A stretch of DNA of 64,000 bases, taken from contig NC_013061.1 of assembly GCF_000023825.1 (NCBI RefSeq), positions 2,108,001 through 2,172,000 on the forward strand, read 5' to 3'. Shown piece by piece: positions 51,742 to 62,508 of this stretch; within the stretch, counting starts at the first letter, position 1, and every line of letters begins with the position of its first letter. The translations under genes and the position numbers were made by a program. Source of the stretch: Pedobacter heparinus DSM 2366. Lineage in GTDB: Bacteria > Bacteroidota > Bacteroidia > Sphingobacteriales > Sphingobacteriaceae. Under the pieces are notes generated by a model. The model saw only the letters and a list, made by a program, of their open reading frames with translations, was not told the DNA's origin and made no database searches.

Positions 51742-54423
51742 TTGAAACTTTTACGCTATATCATTTTTTTTAAAATGCTTGTTTTACTAACATCTGTTGG
51801 TAACCATGCATTTGCATTTACTTCTTTTTCTTCGTTTCAGGTTGTACAGCAAATTGATACCGCAAAGAAGGATACCCTGAAAAAGGGTATAGTTAAAAGT
51901 GATCCTAAAGATACCACTGCATCAGAAAAAATTCAATATGCTGCTAAAGATTCTATCGCTTTCAGCAAAGATAGCAGTATAGTTTATCTGTACGGTAAGG
52001 CCAGGGTAATTTACCAGGGACTGGAACTGGATGCCGACTACATTACTTATGACAACAAAACCCACCTGATTTATGCCCGGGGAACCAAAGATACAAAAGG
52101 AAAATATATAGGCCGGCCCATCTTTAAAATGGAAGGACAGGGAACTTCACTGGCCGATTCGCTCAGGTTCAATACAATTACGAAAGAGGGGAATATATAT
52201 GGAGTTTTTACAGAACAGGAGGGTGGTTTTTTCTCTGGTGGTAAAGCTAAAAAACAACCCGATGATGAAATTCACAGTAAAGGACAGACCTATAGTACCT
52301 GTAATTTGCCCCATCCGCATTATGGTCTGCACATTACCAAGGGGATTGTAACAGAAAACCAGATCATTACAGGGCCGGTGTATTTACAGATAGAAGATAT
52401 ACCCTTGCCTATAGCCCTGCCTTTTGCATTTTTCCCCAAGCCGAACAAAAGAAGCTCGGGGATTATCCTGCCCACACCCGGAGAAGATTATACCAGGGGC
52501 TTCTTTTTACAGGATGGGGGCTATTACCTGGGCCTCAGCGATTACTGGGACGCCAGGATAACCGGAAGTATATATAGCTATGGTTCTTATAATGCCCGGC
52601 TTGCCTCTACTTATACCCAAAGATATAAGTTTAATGGTAATGTAGACCTGAGCTATGCTTTTACCAAGAACGGGACCAGGGGAACGCAGGACTTTAGTAC
52701 CAGTAAAGATTTTAGCATACGATGGAACCATTCACAAAATGCCAATGCCAAGCCGGGAACAACATTTTCTGCAAGTGTTGATGCGGGTACAAGTACCTTT
52801 GACCGGGAGACAGCTGCCGGAGGAACGTACGATCCAAACCGGATCGCAAGAAATACACTGGGATCAAGTATCTCTTATGGCCGTACCTTTGGTCAGGGCA
52901 TAAACTTTACAGGCGCCCTGCGCCATTCGCAGGAAACTGCCACAAAGAGTGTAAGTCTGGTGCTTCCCGATGTCACGCTGTCTGTGCCCACATTTAACCC
53001 TTTTGATTCTAAGGACAGGGTAGGCGAGCAGAAATGGTACCAGAAAATAACAGTAGGTTATAATATGCAGGCCACCAACCAGATCACTTCACCTGATTCT
53101 TTATTGTTTAAAAAAGAATCGCTCAAGAAGTTCAGAAGTGGCTTCCAGCATACCATTCCTGTTAACATGGCCTTTAATTTACTGAGGTATTTTAATTTTA
53201 ATGTGGGTACTACCTATACGGAAAAATGGCATTTTCAATCGATCAGAAAAACTTATTTTAAAGTACCCAACAAAGCAGATGCTATTTTTATAGATACCAT
53301 TCCTGGCTTTAACCGTTCTGGCCAGTATTCCCTCAGCGGGGGAATGTCGACCAAAATCTATTCTACTGCCCAGTTTAAAAATTTCGGAAAATTTAAGGCC
53401 ATCAGACATGTGATGACCCCAAGTGTGAATTTTAGTTATACCCCTGATTTTTCCGCCCTTAAGCTGGGGAATTATAAGGAGGCCCTTTATGATGATAGGA
53501 CCAAAGTGATGACGCGTGACGCAAAGGGCAACCTGGTACCGCTGCTGTATTCCATTCATGAATCTTCTTATTATGGCGGGCCCGGAATGGGAAAAAATGC
53601 TTCTATTGGTTTCTCGGTTGACAATACAGTAGAAGCAAAATTTTTATCACCAAAAGACACGACAGGCACCGGAGAAAAGAAAATCCCCATCATTCAGGGA
53701 TTAGGGATCAGCGGATCCTATAACCTGCTTGCCGAAAGCTTTAAATTATCAACTTTAAGCTTTAGCGGCCGTTCACAGTTTACAGATAAACTGGGGATAA
53801 ATTACTATGGTACTTTAAATCCGTATTTGTATGCGGATTCCACAGATAAACTGACAAATAATACTGTGCGTTATCTAAAAGATAAATATACCTGGACGGA
53901 GGGCAAACTGCCCCGCCTTACCAATTTTGGTTTCTCTTTTAACTACAGCCTGAACCCGGAAGCTTTAAAAAAGAAAAATGATGCGAACGATAAAATAAAG
54001 GAGCAGGCCAATAGTGGTGCCATCACTCCAGAACAGGCAGAGGCCCTGGCTAAGGTGAGCCGCGATCCGAATGCCTTTGTTGATTTTAACATCCCATGGA
54101 ATTTTGCCTTCTCTTATACTTTCAATTACAGTACCAATGAGGTAAGCCAGAATGGTACAGTTACCAATACTTTAAACTTTAATGGTGATGCCAATATTAC
54201 CCCCAAATGGAAGGTTACATTCAGTTCCGGATGGGACTTTCAGCGCAATACCATTTCCCAGACCAATTTTTCGATATACCGGGATTTACATTGCTGGGAC
54301 ATGAGCTTTAGCTGGGTGCCATTTGGTTTTTACCAGAGCTATTCAGTTGACATTAAAGTGAAGGCCTCTATTCTTCAGGACCTGAAGCTGAGCAAAAGAA
54401 AAGGATATTATACCAAATTTTAA
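51742..54423 (+). CDS. LptD/OstA-like LPS-assembly outer-membrane protein
   Basis: 893 residues. The start TTG at 51742 gives a signal peptide (KLLRYIIFFKMLVLLTSVGNHAFA); an ATG at 51775 is an alternative. After a Lys/Thr-rich linker, an OstA/LptA-like beta-jelly-roll (about 75-200; FSKDSSIVYLYGKARVIYQGLELDADYI) precedes a large C-terminal barrel (ICOMPLETE family name: LptD-like) with PHYGLHITKGIV and GYYLGLSDYWDARITGSI. It likely inserts lipopolysaccharide into the outer leaflet. Bacteroidetes lack typical Cys pairs here. Essential in most members of the phylum, by analogy. Confidence 0.88.
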   Translation: MKLLRYIIFFKMLVLLTSVGNHAFAFTSFSSFQVVQQIDTAKKDTLKKGIVKSDPKDTTASEKIQYAAKDSIAFSKDSSIVYLYGKARVIYQGLELDADYITYDNKTHLIYARGTKDTKGKYIGRPIFKMEGQGTSLADSLRFNTITKEGNIYGVFTEQEGGFFSGGKAKKQPDDEIHSKGQTYSTCNLPHPHYGLHITKGIVTENQIITGPVYLQIEDIPLPIALPFAFFPKPNKRSSGIILPTPGEDYTRGFFLQDGGYYLGLSDYWDARITGSIYSYGSYNARLASTYTQRYKFNGNVDLSYAFTKNGTRGTQDFSTSKDFSIRWNHSQNANAKPGTTFSASVDAGTSTFDRETAAGGTYDPNRIARNTLGSSISYGRTFGQGINFTGALRHSQETATKSVSLVLPDVTLSVPTFNPFDSKDRVGEQKWYQKITVGYNMQATNQITSPDSLLFKKESLKKFRSGFQHTIPVNMAFNLLRYFNFNVGTTYTEKWHFQSIRKTYFKVPNKADAIFIDTIPGFNRSGQYSLSGGMSTKIYSTAQFKNFGKFKAIRHVMTPSVNFSYTPDFSALKLGNYKEALYDDRTKVMTRDAKGNLVPLLYSIHESSYYGGPGMGKNASIGFSVDNTVEAKFLSPKDTTGTGEKKIPIIQGLGISGSYNLLAESFKLSTLSFSGRSQFTDKLGINYYGTLNPYLYADSTDKLTNNTVRYLKDKYTWTEGKLPRLTNFGFSFNYSLNPEALKKKNDANDKIKEQANSGAITPEQAEALAKVSRDPNAFVDFNIPWNFAFSYTFNYSTNEVSQNGTVTNTLNFNGDANITPKWKVTFSSGWDFQRNTISQTNFSIYRDLHCWDMSFSWVPFGFYQSYSVDIKVKASILQDLKLSKRKGYYTKF

Positions 54424-54437
54424 AAAAACATTACGCT

Positions 54438-55685
54438 ATGTTAGCTGAAATTATAACCATTGGTGATGAAATACTGATCGGGCAGATTGTAGATACCAAT
54501 TCTGCATGGATGGCACAGAAATTAAACCTGATCGGTATTAAGGTTAAACAGATTACCTCGGTGTCTGATGATGCAGCACATATTACAGAAGCGCTGAAAC
54601 TTGCCGAAGGTCGGGCGGATGTAATCCTGATTACCGGAGGTCTTGGGCCTACTAAAGATGATGTGACCAAAGTAACTATGGCAAAGTACTTCCATATGGG
54701 TTTTAGAAGGGACCAGGAAACTTTAGACCATGTAACGCATATTTTTACGAGCCTGAACAGACCGATGATAGAGCTGAACCGCCGGCAGGCTGATGTGCCC
54801 GATGGCTGTGAGGTGATCCAGAATAAGAATGGTACGGCACCTTGTATGTGGTTTGAGCAACATGGAAAAATCTATGTGTCTATGCCAGGGGTGCCATTCG
54901 AAATGATGTACCTGATGACGGAAGAGATCCTGCCACGTTTGAAAAACGCATTTAAACTGCCCGCTATTTTTCATAAAACCATTTTAACGGCCGGTATTGG
55001 CGAATCTTTCCTGGCCCAGGAAATTGAAGACATTGAAAATGCCTTACCTGATCACATTAAACTGGCTTATCTGCCCAAACTTGGACAGGTACGGCTGAGA
55101 TTAAGTGGAACAGGTGCCGATGAAGCAACGCTGCAGCAGGAAGTGATGTTTTATGCACAGCAACTGATCGGCAGGGTGAAAAAAAATGTGGTGGCCGACC
55201 AGGATATTCCGCTGGAAAAGGCACTGCTGAACATCATGCAGGAACGGCAGCTTACCTTGAGCACTGCCGAAAGTTGTACTGGTGGTTATATTTCTCAATT
55301 GATCACGCAGCATCCTGGATGTTCTGCCGTATTTGCAGGCGCTGCGGTTACTTATTCCAATGCATTAAAAATGTCCGTCCTTGGTGTGCTGCCTGAAACC
55401 CTGGAAAATTACGGAGCGGTGAGTGAGCAAACAGTAAAAGAAATGGCCATGGGTGCGGTTGCTAATTTCAAAACAGATTATGCGGTCGCCGTGAGTGGAA
55501 TTGCCGGCCCGGATGGAGGTACTGAAGAGAAACCCGTTGGTACTGTGTGGATTGCAGTAGCAACCCAATATAAGGTAGTGGCCAGGTTGTTCAGGTTTGG
55601 CAACCGTCGTGCACAAAATATTGAACGTGCGGCAATAGCTGCATTAACGATGGTTTTGAATGAGCTGAAACAAGATGTGGGTTAA
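54438..55685 (+). CDS. cinA: CinA-family protein (nicotinamide-nucleotide amidase / MoCF-like)
   Basis: 415 residues. N-terminal MoaB/MogA-like domain (about 1-170; AEIITIGDEILIGQIVDTNSAWMAQKLNLIG, LITGGLGPTKDDVT) and C-terminal PncC domain (about 255-410; LSTAESCTGGYISQLITQHPGCSAVFAGAAVTYSNALKM and VAVSGIAGPDGGTEEKPVGTVWI). The C-domain deamidates NMN; the N-domain resembles ADP-ribose pyrophosphatase-type activity in other bacteria. 14 bases follow the LptD-like gene, so possible operon. Confidence 0.94.
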   Translation: MLAEIITIGDEILIGQIVDTNSAWMAQKLNLIGIKVKQITSVSDDAAHITEALKLAEGRADVILITGGLGPTKDDVTKVTMAKYFHMGFRRDQETLDHVTHIFTSLNRPMIELNRRQADVPDGCEVIQNKNGTAPCMWFEQHGKIYVSMPGVPFEMMYLMTEEILPRLKNAFKLPAIFHKTILTAGIGESFLAQEIEDIENALPDHIKLAYLPKLGQVRLRLSGTGADEATLQQEVMFYAQQLIGRVKKNVVADQDIPLEKALLNIMQERQLTLSTAESCTGGYISQLITQHPGCSAVFAGAAVTYSNALKMSVLGVLPETLENYGAVSEQTVKEMAMGAVANFKTDYAVAVSGIAGPDGGTEEKPVGTVWIAVATQYKVVARLFRFGNRRAQNIERAAIAALTMVLNELKQDVG

Positions 55686-55700
55686 GTCTGGGAAATACTT

Positions 55701-55708
55701 TACTTTTG
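55701..55708 (+). promoter_or_regulatory. -7 box of the E2 gene
   Basis: TACTTTTG, exact TAnnTTTG, 27 bases before the ATG at 55736. No TTG at the expected -33 position. Confidence 0.45.
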
Positions 55709-55735
55709 CACCTGATACAAATCATAAAATAAAAA

Positions 55736-57058
55736 ATGGCTCAATACGAATTATTGTTACCTAAAATGGGGGAGAGCGTTGCGGAAGCAACCATAATTAA
55801 ATGGGTTAAACAACCGGGTGAACTGATTGAGATGGATGACACTGTTTTGGAGATTGCCACGGATAAAGTAGATTCTGAAGTCCCATCGCCAATAGCGGGT
55901 AGATTAGTAAAGCAATTATTTAAAGAAGACGATATTGTACAGGTAGGTGCCGTAATTGCGATTATAGAAACGGATGCCGATGCCCCGGTAGTTGCTGAGC
56001 AGGCAGTTGAAACTCCTGCAGCAGTAAGCGTACCTGAGGCGGAGCCAGTTACAGCAAACATACCGGGGATGGAACAGCTTCCTGCTGATTTTGTCTCAGA
56101 CCGTTTTTATTCGCCCCTGGTAAAAAATATTGCATTACAGGAGGGAATAACTGTTGAAGAATTGGATACAATTAGCGGAACCGGTGCTGAAGGGCGTTTA
56201 ACTAAAGATGATTTATTGAACTATATTCAAAACGGGAAAAAAACTGGCGATGTAAGCAGAGAGGAAGAAGTGAAGCCCGTAGCCCAGCAGTCTGCAGTCG
56301 CACAACCCCTAAAAGTTCAGCCAACTCAGGCAGCGGCAAGTATAAGTGGTGGTGATGAGATCATTGAGATGGACAGGATGCGTAAGTTAATTGCCGAACA
56401 CATGGTAATGAGCAAACAGACCTCTCCGCATGTAACCTCTTTTGTAGAAGCAGATGTAACCAATATGGTACTATGGCGTGAAAAGGTAAAAAGGGATTTT
56501 GAGAAGCGTGAAAACGAGAAGATCACCTTTACGCCCATATTTGTGGAAGCGGTAAGCAGGGCGATCAAAGATTTTCCGATGATCAATGTATCGGTAAACG
56601 GAAATCAGATCATTAAGAAAAAAGATATCAATATCGGTATGGCAGCTGCATTACCAAGTGGTAACCTGATTGTGCCGGTAATAAAAAATGCGGATGAGCT
56701 GAACCTGCTGGGTTTAACAAAAGCGGTTAACGACCTGGCCAGCCGTGCCCGGGCCTCGAAATTAAAGCCTGATGAAACGCAAAACGGCACTTTCACCTTA
56801 ACCAATGTGGGTTCTTTTGGTAATGTAATGGGCACACCGATCATTAATCAGCCGCAGGTAGCTATATTGGCTGTGGGTGCCATTAAAAAGAAACCAGCGG
56901 TGTTGGAAACGGAAGCTGGTGATGTGATTGCGATCAGGCATATCATGTTCCTTTCTTTATCTTATGACCACAGGGTTGTTGACGGGGCCCTTGGGGGTTC
57001 ATTCGTACGCCGGGTGGCCGATTACCTGGAAAAATGGGACCTTAACAGAGAAATATAG
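55736..57058 (+). CDS. 2-oxo acid dehydrogenase E2 (dihydrolipoamide acyltransferase)
   Basis: 440 residues. Lipoyl domain at 1-80 with Lys44 in EIATDKVDSEV; E3-binding domain at about 125-165 (SPLVKNIALQEGITVEELDTISGTGAEGRLTKDDL); catalytic domain at about 215-440 with the His of LSYDHRVVDGALGG. The specific complex (branched-chain, pyruvate or 2-oxoglutarate) is uncertain; sequence style resembles branched-chain E2. No E1 genes are in the window. A strong terminator follows. Confidence 0.93.
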   Translation: MAQYELLLPKMGESVAEATIIKWVKQPGELIEMDDTVLEIATDKVDSEVPSPIAGRLVKQLFKEDDIVQVGAVIAIIETDADAPVVAEQAVETPAAVSVPEAEPVTANIPGMEQLPADFVSDRFYSPLVKNIALQEGITVEELDTISGTGAEGRLTKDDLLNYIQNGKKTGDVSREEEVKPVAQQSAVAQPLKVQPTQAAASISGGDEIIEMDRMRKLIAEHMVMSKQTSPHVTSFVEADVTNMVLWREKVKRDFEKRENEKITFTPIFVEAVSRAIKDFPMINVSVNGNQIIKKKDINIGMAAALPSGNLIVPVIKNADELNLLGLTKAVNDLASRARASKLKPDETQNGTFTLTNVGSFGNVMGTPIINQPQVAILAVGAIKKKPAVLETEAGDVIAIRHIMFLSLSYDHRVVDGALGGSFVRRVADYLEKWDLNREI

Positions 57059-57081
57059 TAGCGTAGAAGAACAACTCATAG

Positions 57082-57106
57082 AAAAAGGCCCCATTGGGGC
57101 CTTTTT
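57082..57106. terminator. Terminator between E2 and hom
   Basis: AAAAAGGCCCC / GGGGCCTTTTT, 11 perfect pairs with a three-base loop, serving convergent genes. Confidence 0.85.
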
Positions 57107-57128
57107 CATGATCAAAACAAAAAAATAA

Positions 57129-58370
57129 TTAATTAAATAATACCTCTTCGTCTGCTACAGTTTTAATCTGCTGCTCCGTATAAGTATATTTTCCGGTGTG
57201 GGCAATAAATACGTCTTTCTGCTCCAGTAGGTCGCGATTAGCTATCAGGCTTTTCAGGCTTACATTGCCAATCACGTATTTATAATCATCACGTGAAAAA
57301 CGTTCCACAATATTTTCAATCTGCAGTTTTTCTACAGTGTATTCGTGTACATAACGCAGGTAAACTTCAATGTTTACATCGTCAGTATGTAACAGTCCAT
57401 TGTGCTGGTGGTATTTTTTGTATTCATAGCGGTAACCATACCTTAAGGCAGCAATGTCAGACAATACAGCTGCACCAGTCGGATGTCCGCCAGCTCCTTT
57501 TCCAAAAAAGAACTGCTTGTCGGCAAATGCAGCCTGCACAGTTACCCCATTATATTCATTCTCTACATTGTAAAGAAAATCATCAGATTTTACAAATTTG
57601 GGCAATACATAAGTAACCACCTGTTTAGTGCTTATTTTGCGGGCTGTAGGTACCAGTTTAATTTTAAAGTTCTTTTCCCTTGCATATCTGATGTCATTTT
57701 CAGAAAGGTTCTGAATGCCAATATTAAGGATTTTATCGGGATTGATGAATAAACCATAAGCGTGCGCCGTAGCAATGGCCAGCTTAAATTTAGGATCATA
57801 ACCCCCTACGTCAAGAATTGGATCTGTTTCTGCGAAGCCAAGGTCCTGTGCCTGTTTCAAAGCCACCCCATATTCCAGGTTTTCGTTAAATATTTTTGAG
57901 AGGATATAATTTGACGAACCGTTAAATATCCCGCTGATGCCATGCAACAGTTCATTATCGTAATATTCTTCCAGGTTACGGATAATTGGGATACTGCCAC
58001 ATACTGCACCCTCATAGAGTAGCGATGCATCATATTTTTCCTGTAGCTCTACCAGTTCGGCAAGGTGCGAAGCGATCATTTTTTTATTGGCTGAAACTAC
58101 GTTCTTGCCACTGATCAATGCCCTTTTAACAATATCAAAAGCAGCATCAGCATCATCAATCAGTTCTACAATCGTGTTGATCTCGCTATTGTTCAGCAAT
58201 TCATTGTGATCTGTGGTAAAAAGGTGTGCATCCAGGCTGCGCTTTTTGTCGGGGTTTTTGATGGCGATCTTAATGATTTCAAGATTCAGATCCTGACCGC
58301 GGATGATGTCATGTAATCCCTGGCCCACTACTCCAAAACCAAATAACCCAATTTTAAGTTTCTTGCTCAT
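57129..58370 (-). CDS. hom: Homoserine dehydrogenase
   Basis: 413 residues: NAD(P)-binding GLFGFGVVGQGLHDII at the start, VSANKKMIASHLAEL, YEGAVCGSIPIIRNLEEY, and catalytic GISGIFNGSSNYIL with the LGFAETDPILDVGGYD metal/substrate segment. It reduces aspartate semialdehyde to homoserine. The C-terminus (after 320) does not look like a canonical ACT domain, so Thr feedback is uncertain. It is the last gene of the metY-metX-hom run, eight bases after metX. Confidence 0.95.
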   Translation of the reverse strand: MSKKLKIGLFGFGVVGQGLHDIIRGQDLNLEIIKIAIKNPDKKRSLDAHLFTTDHNELLNNSEINTIVELIDDADAAFDIVKRALISGKNVVSANKKMIASHLAELVELQEKYDASLLYEGAVCGSIPIIRNLEEYYDNELLHGISGIFNGSSNYILSKIFNENLEYGVALKQAQDLGFAETDPILDVGGYDPKFKLAIATAHAYGLFINPDKILNIGIQNLSENDIRYAREKNFKIKLVPTARKISTKQVVTYVLPKFVKSDDFLYNVENEYNGVTVQAAFADKQFFFGKGAGGHPTGAAVLSDIAALRYGYRYEYKKYHQHNGLLHTDDVNIEVYLRYVHEYTVEKLQIENIVERFSRDDYKYVIGNVSLKSLIANRDLLEQKDVFIAHTGKYTYTEQQIKTVADEEVLFN

Positions 58371-58378
58371 CTGTTTAT

Positions 58379-59437
58379 TTATGCTGTTTTATGTAATTTA
58401 ATTATTTTCTTGTGTACGCTCTCTTTAAGGAAATTACCAATAACGTTTGTAAGCGCATCTGTTTCAATCAGGAAACCGTCATGGCCGTAGGCCGACTTCA
58501 GACTTTGGAATTCTGCACCAGGGATGTTTTCTGCCATGAACTCCTGTTCTGCCAATGGGAAAAGAATGTCGTTTTCAATACCTATTACCAGGGTATTTGC
58601 TTTTACCAATGCCAGGGCGTCAATTACACTATTTCTGTTCCTGCTTACATTATGACTGTCCATCGCTTTGCTCAGGTACCAGTAGCTGTAAGCATTGAAA
58701 CGCTTACAGAGTTTTTCTCCCTGGTAATTCTGATAGGAAGAAGCCCTGAAGCTACCGATTTTATCGTTCACACTTTCCAGCTGGGTAGCCGAATAGGCAT
58801 CATAGGTCCTGTAGGACAATAAAGCAATGCTTCTGGCAACTTTTAATCCTTTTAACCCGCCATCAGGTTTTTGTGCATAAAAACTACGGTCCGTTGTAAT
58901 GGACAGCCGCTGGCTCTCATTAAAGGCTATGCCCCATGGCGAGTGTACGGCATTGGTGGCCACTAAAATAAGGTTCTCTATGGCATTGTTATCAGTGATG
59001 GCCCATTCCAATGCCTGTTGTCCCCCTAATGAACCGCCAATCAATACCTTAACCGTACTGATCCCCAGATGTGCTGCAAGCAGCCGGTGTGCTGCAACCA
59101 GGTCCCTGATGGTAAACTCCGGAAAGGCCAGGTAATAAGGCTGACCAGTTACCGGATTGGTACTCAATGGGTTGGTGCTGCCATAATGCGAGCCCAATAC
59201 ATTGGCACATATGATAAAGTGTTCATCAGGATTAAACAGCGCATTGTTGCCAAAAAGCCCTTTCCACCAATCCAGCACATCAGAATTCGCTGTAAGTGCA
59301 TGACAGGCCCAAATTACATTGTCCTTTTTGGCATTTAATTTACCATAAGTCTGATAGGCAATTTCAAGCTTACGCAACTTTTTGCCATTTTCAAGTTTAA
59401 AGGTTTTGTTGTAATTATATATGGAGATTGTACTCAT
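58379..59437 (-). CDS. metX: Homoserine O-acetyltransferase
   Basis: 352-residue alpha/beta hydrolase. KLRKLEIAYQTYGKLNAKKDNVIWACHALTANSDV at the N-terminus, nucleophile Ser in IGGSLGGQQALEWA, and the Asp/His acid-base pair in NDILFPLAEQEFM and YGHDGFLIE. It acetylates homoserine from acetyl-CoA, the substrate for MetY. 33 bases separate it from metY upstream; hom follows, so the three genes make O-acetylhomoserine and then homocysteine as one unit. Confidence 0.95.
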   Translation of the reverse strand: MSTISIYNYNKTFKLENGKKLRKLEIAYQTYGKLNAKKDNVIWACHALTANSDVLDWWKGLFGNNALFNPDEHFIICANVLGSHYGSTNPLSTNPVTGQPYYLAFPEFTIRDLVAAHRLLAAHLGISTVKVLIGGSLGGQQALEWAITDNNAIENLILVATNAVHSPWGIAFNESQRLSITTDRSFYAQKPDGGLKGLKVARSIALLSYRTYDAYSATQLESVNDKIGSFRASSYQNYQGEKLCKRFNAYSYWYLSKAMDSHNVSRNRNSVIDALALVKANTLVIGIENDILFPLAEQEFMAENIPGAEFQSLKSAYGHDGFLIETDALTNVIGNFLKESVHKKIIKLHKTA

Positions 59438-59470
59438 TACTAAATCTTGGTAAAATTGAGGAGCAGGTGT

Positions 59471-60787
<1,317 letters not shown>

Positions 60788-60916
60788 TTATATGGTGTAA
60801 TTGATTTTCTATGGGATGCGACCGGGCATAATTCTAGCCTGAAAGCATGTTTTGTTTAGCGTACCCAAAAGGGCCTTCCGGATGGATCAAGAAATGCAAA
60901 AGGAAGATTTTAAGGA

Positions 60917-60994
60917 TTATTGCATGCAACAGCACATACAGTTGGTATGCTTTGGGCAACAATAATTACGAAGTGTTGAAATAATCGTTTTCAT
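60917..60994 (-). CDS. Cys/Met-rich leader peptide ORF between SAM riboswitch and metY
   Basis: 25 codons, ATG at 60994, stop at 60917. Begins MKTIISTLRNY, then CCPKHTN and CMCCCMQ: six Cys and two internal Met in the last 14 residues, Cys codons TGT/TGC mixed. It starts four bases after the 3' strand of riboswitch helix P1 and ends 141 bases before the metY ATG. Composition suggests a ribosome-stalling sensor for Cys- or Met-tRNA charging, or a metal/thiol-binding peptide. No homologue recognised. The longer frame to 61117 reads through the riboswitch and is discounted. Confidence 0.7.
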   Translation of the reverse strand: MKTIISTLRNYCCPKHTNCMCCCMQ

Positions 60995-60998
60995 CTGT

Positions 60999-61118
60999 TT
61001 TAATTTATCTTTCCAAACAGCACCATGCTGCCCGGTCAGGAATTGGCACCTTCTCCATTTTGGGAGGGTTGCCAGTGGGTCAAAGAGCCTGTCTCTCGCC
61101 ACTTCTTTATAAATCAAA
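60999..61118 (-). promoter_or_regulatory. SAM-I (S-box) riboswitch
   Basis: The minus strand reads AGAAGTGGCGAGAGACAGGCTC, TGACCCACTGGCAACC and GAAGGTGCCAATTCCTG, matching the S-box conserved blocks. P1 pairs 61118-61109 (TTTGATTTAT) with 61008-60999 (ATAAATTAAA); P4 is CCGGGCAGCA-TGG-TGCTGTTTGG. It binds S-adenosylmethionine and normally switches off methionine genes at high SAM. No intrinsic terminator was seen downstream, so translational control of the leader ORF is favoured. Confidence 0.9.
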
Positions 61119-61166
61119 CCTTTGTTAGGAGGTGTTGACTTGATCGGCTTTCGCCAATTGATGCCA

Positions 61167-61197
61167 CAAATGTAGGGCTCAGGAACAAAATAACCAA
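61167..61197 (-). promoter_or_regulatory. Promoter of the metY-metX-hom operon
   Basis: On the minus strand TTG (61195-61197), 20-base spacer, TACATTTG (61167-61174): an exact Bacteroidetes promoter. Transcription would start near 61160, about 40 bases before the riboswitch. Confidence 0.7.
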
Positions 61198-61277
61198 AAT
61201 TTAATTCTGATTATTTTGTAATTAATTGATATTTAAGCTTATAATTTGATTTTTAACCCTGCTTAGCCTTAGCCTTT

Positions 61278-62393
61278 TTAAGATAAAGCCTGTTCAAAAT
61301 CAGCAATTAAGTCATCAATATGTTCCAGTCCAGCTGATATCCGAATTAAATTTTGTGGTGTTTTGGTGTCAGGACCTTCTATCGAGGCCCGGTGTTCAAT
61401 TAAACTTTCTACCCCGCCCAAACTTGTCGCCTGAGCAAACAGCTTCATTTTGTTTACAACCCGTCTCGCTTCATCTGCTCCACCTTTGATCAGGATGGAC
61501 AGCATACCTCCAAAACCAGTCATCTGTTGTCTGGCGGTTTCATGACCTGGATGTGTGGGCAGTCCAGGATAAAATACGGCTTCAACAACAGGATGTTTTT
61601 CCAGGTAAAGGGCCAGGGCCATTCCGTTTTCGCAATGCCCCCGCATGCGGTAGGCTAGTGTTTTGATGCTCCTGCTCAATAAAAAGCAATCAAAGGGCGA
61701 AGGTACTGCGCCACCTACCTGCTGTATGTTCCTGATTTTCTCCCAGAGTTCATCTTTTTCTGCGGTAACGAGTACGCCGCCCAGCACATCGCTATGTCCG
61801 CCTATGTATTTGGTTGAAGAATGCATCACAATATTAGCGCCCAGTGCGATCGGGTTTTGCAGGCATGGCGAAGCAAAGGTACTGTCGCAGGCCAGTATCA
61901 ACCCCTTTGATCTGGCGATTTGTGCAATCGCAGCAATGTCGGTAATCTTCAGCAGGGGGTTCGATGGGGTTTCTACCCAGATCATCACTGTGTTTTTCCT
62001 GATGTGCCCGCCAATCAGGTCCGGGTTTGTCAAATCGATAAAGTCGATCTCAATGGTATCGGCAAATATGCTTTGTAACTGTCTTTTAAAACCCCAGTAC
62101 ATGTCGTCCGGTGCCAGAATGTGACTGCCCGGTTTTAAAGCCTGAAAAACACTCATTCCGGCAGTATTGCCTGATGAAAAAGCACAGGCATCCGCACCCT
62201 TTTCCAGCTCTGCCATTGTTTTTTCCAATGCAGCACGGTTGGGGTTACTCATTCTGCTATACATATGTCCACCAGAGTATCCACCGTCAGCGTCCCTTAA
62301 AAAAGTTGTAGATAAATTTATCGGTGCTGTAACATCTTTTGTATGGGGTTCATATAAATTTCCAGCATGTATGGCCAATGTTTCTGCTCTCAT
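61278..62393 (-). CDS. metB: Cystathionine gamma-synthase-like PLP enzyme (MetB/MGL family)
   Basis: 371 residues. Substrate loop YSRMSNPNRAALEKTMAELEKGA, PLP Lys in MHSSTKYIGGHSDVLGG and C-terminal RISAGLEHIDDLIADFEQAL. Members include cystathionine gamma-synthase, gamma-lyase and methionine gamma-lyase, which sequence alone does not separate; the neighbouring metYX genes favour an anabolic sulfur role. It has its own start region, independent of the riboswitch that lies between it and metY. Confidence 0.88.
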   Translation of the reverse strand: MRAETLAIHAGNLYEPHTKDVTAPINLSTTFLRDADGGYSGGHMYSRMSNPNRAALEKTMAELEKGADACAFSSGNTAGMSVFQALKPGSHILAPDDMYWGFKRQLQSIFADTIEIDFIDLTNPDLIGGHIRKNTVMIWVETPSNPLLKITDIAAIAQIARSKGLILACDSTFASPCLQNPIALGANIVMHSSTKYIGGHSDVLGGVLVTAEKDELWEKIRNIQQVGGAVPSPFDCFLLSRSIKTLAYRMRGHCENGMALALYLEKHPVVEAVFYPGLPTHPGHETARQQMTGFGGMLSILIKGGADEARRVVNKMKLFAQATSLGGVESLIEHRASIEGPDTKTPQNLIRISAGLEHIDDLIADFEQALS

Positions 62394-62508
62394 TATTATG
62401 GGGTTAAATGCTAAAATATAGCGTAAAGGTATAATGAGGTTAAAGGTAAAAATTATTATGCTGAAGTTTTGGCAGGATTTATGTATTTAAAAAGTAAAAA
62501 ATTAAGAT

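Noticed and set aside
60917..61117. 66-residue ORF starting inside the riboswitch
   Set aside because: It would translate the conserved aptamer core. The 25-codon ORF starting at 60994, after P1, explains the coding signal.
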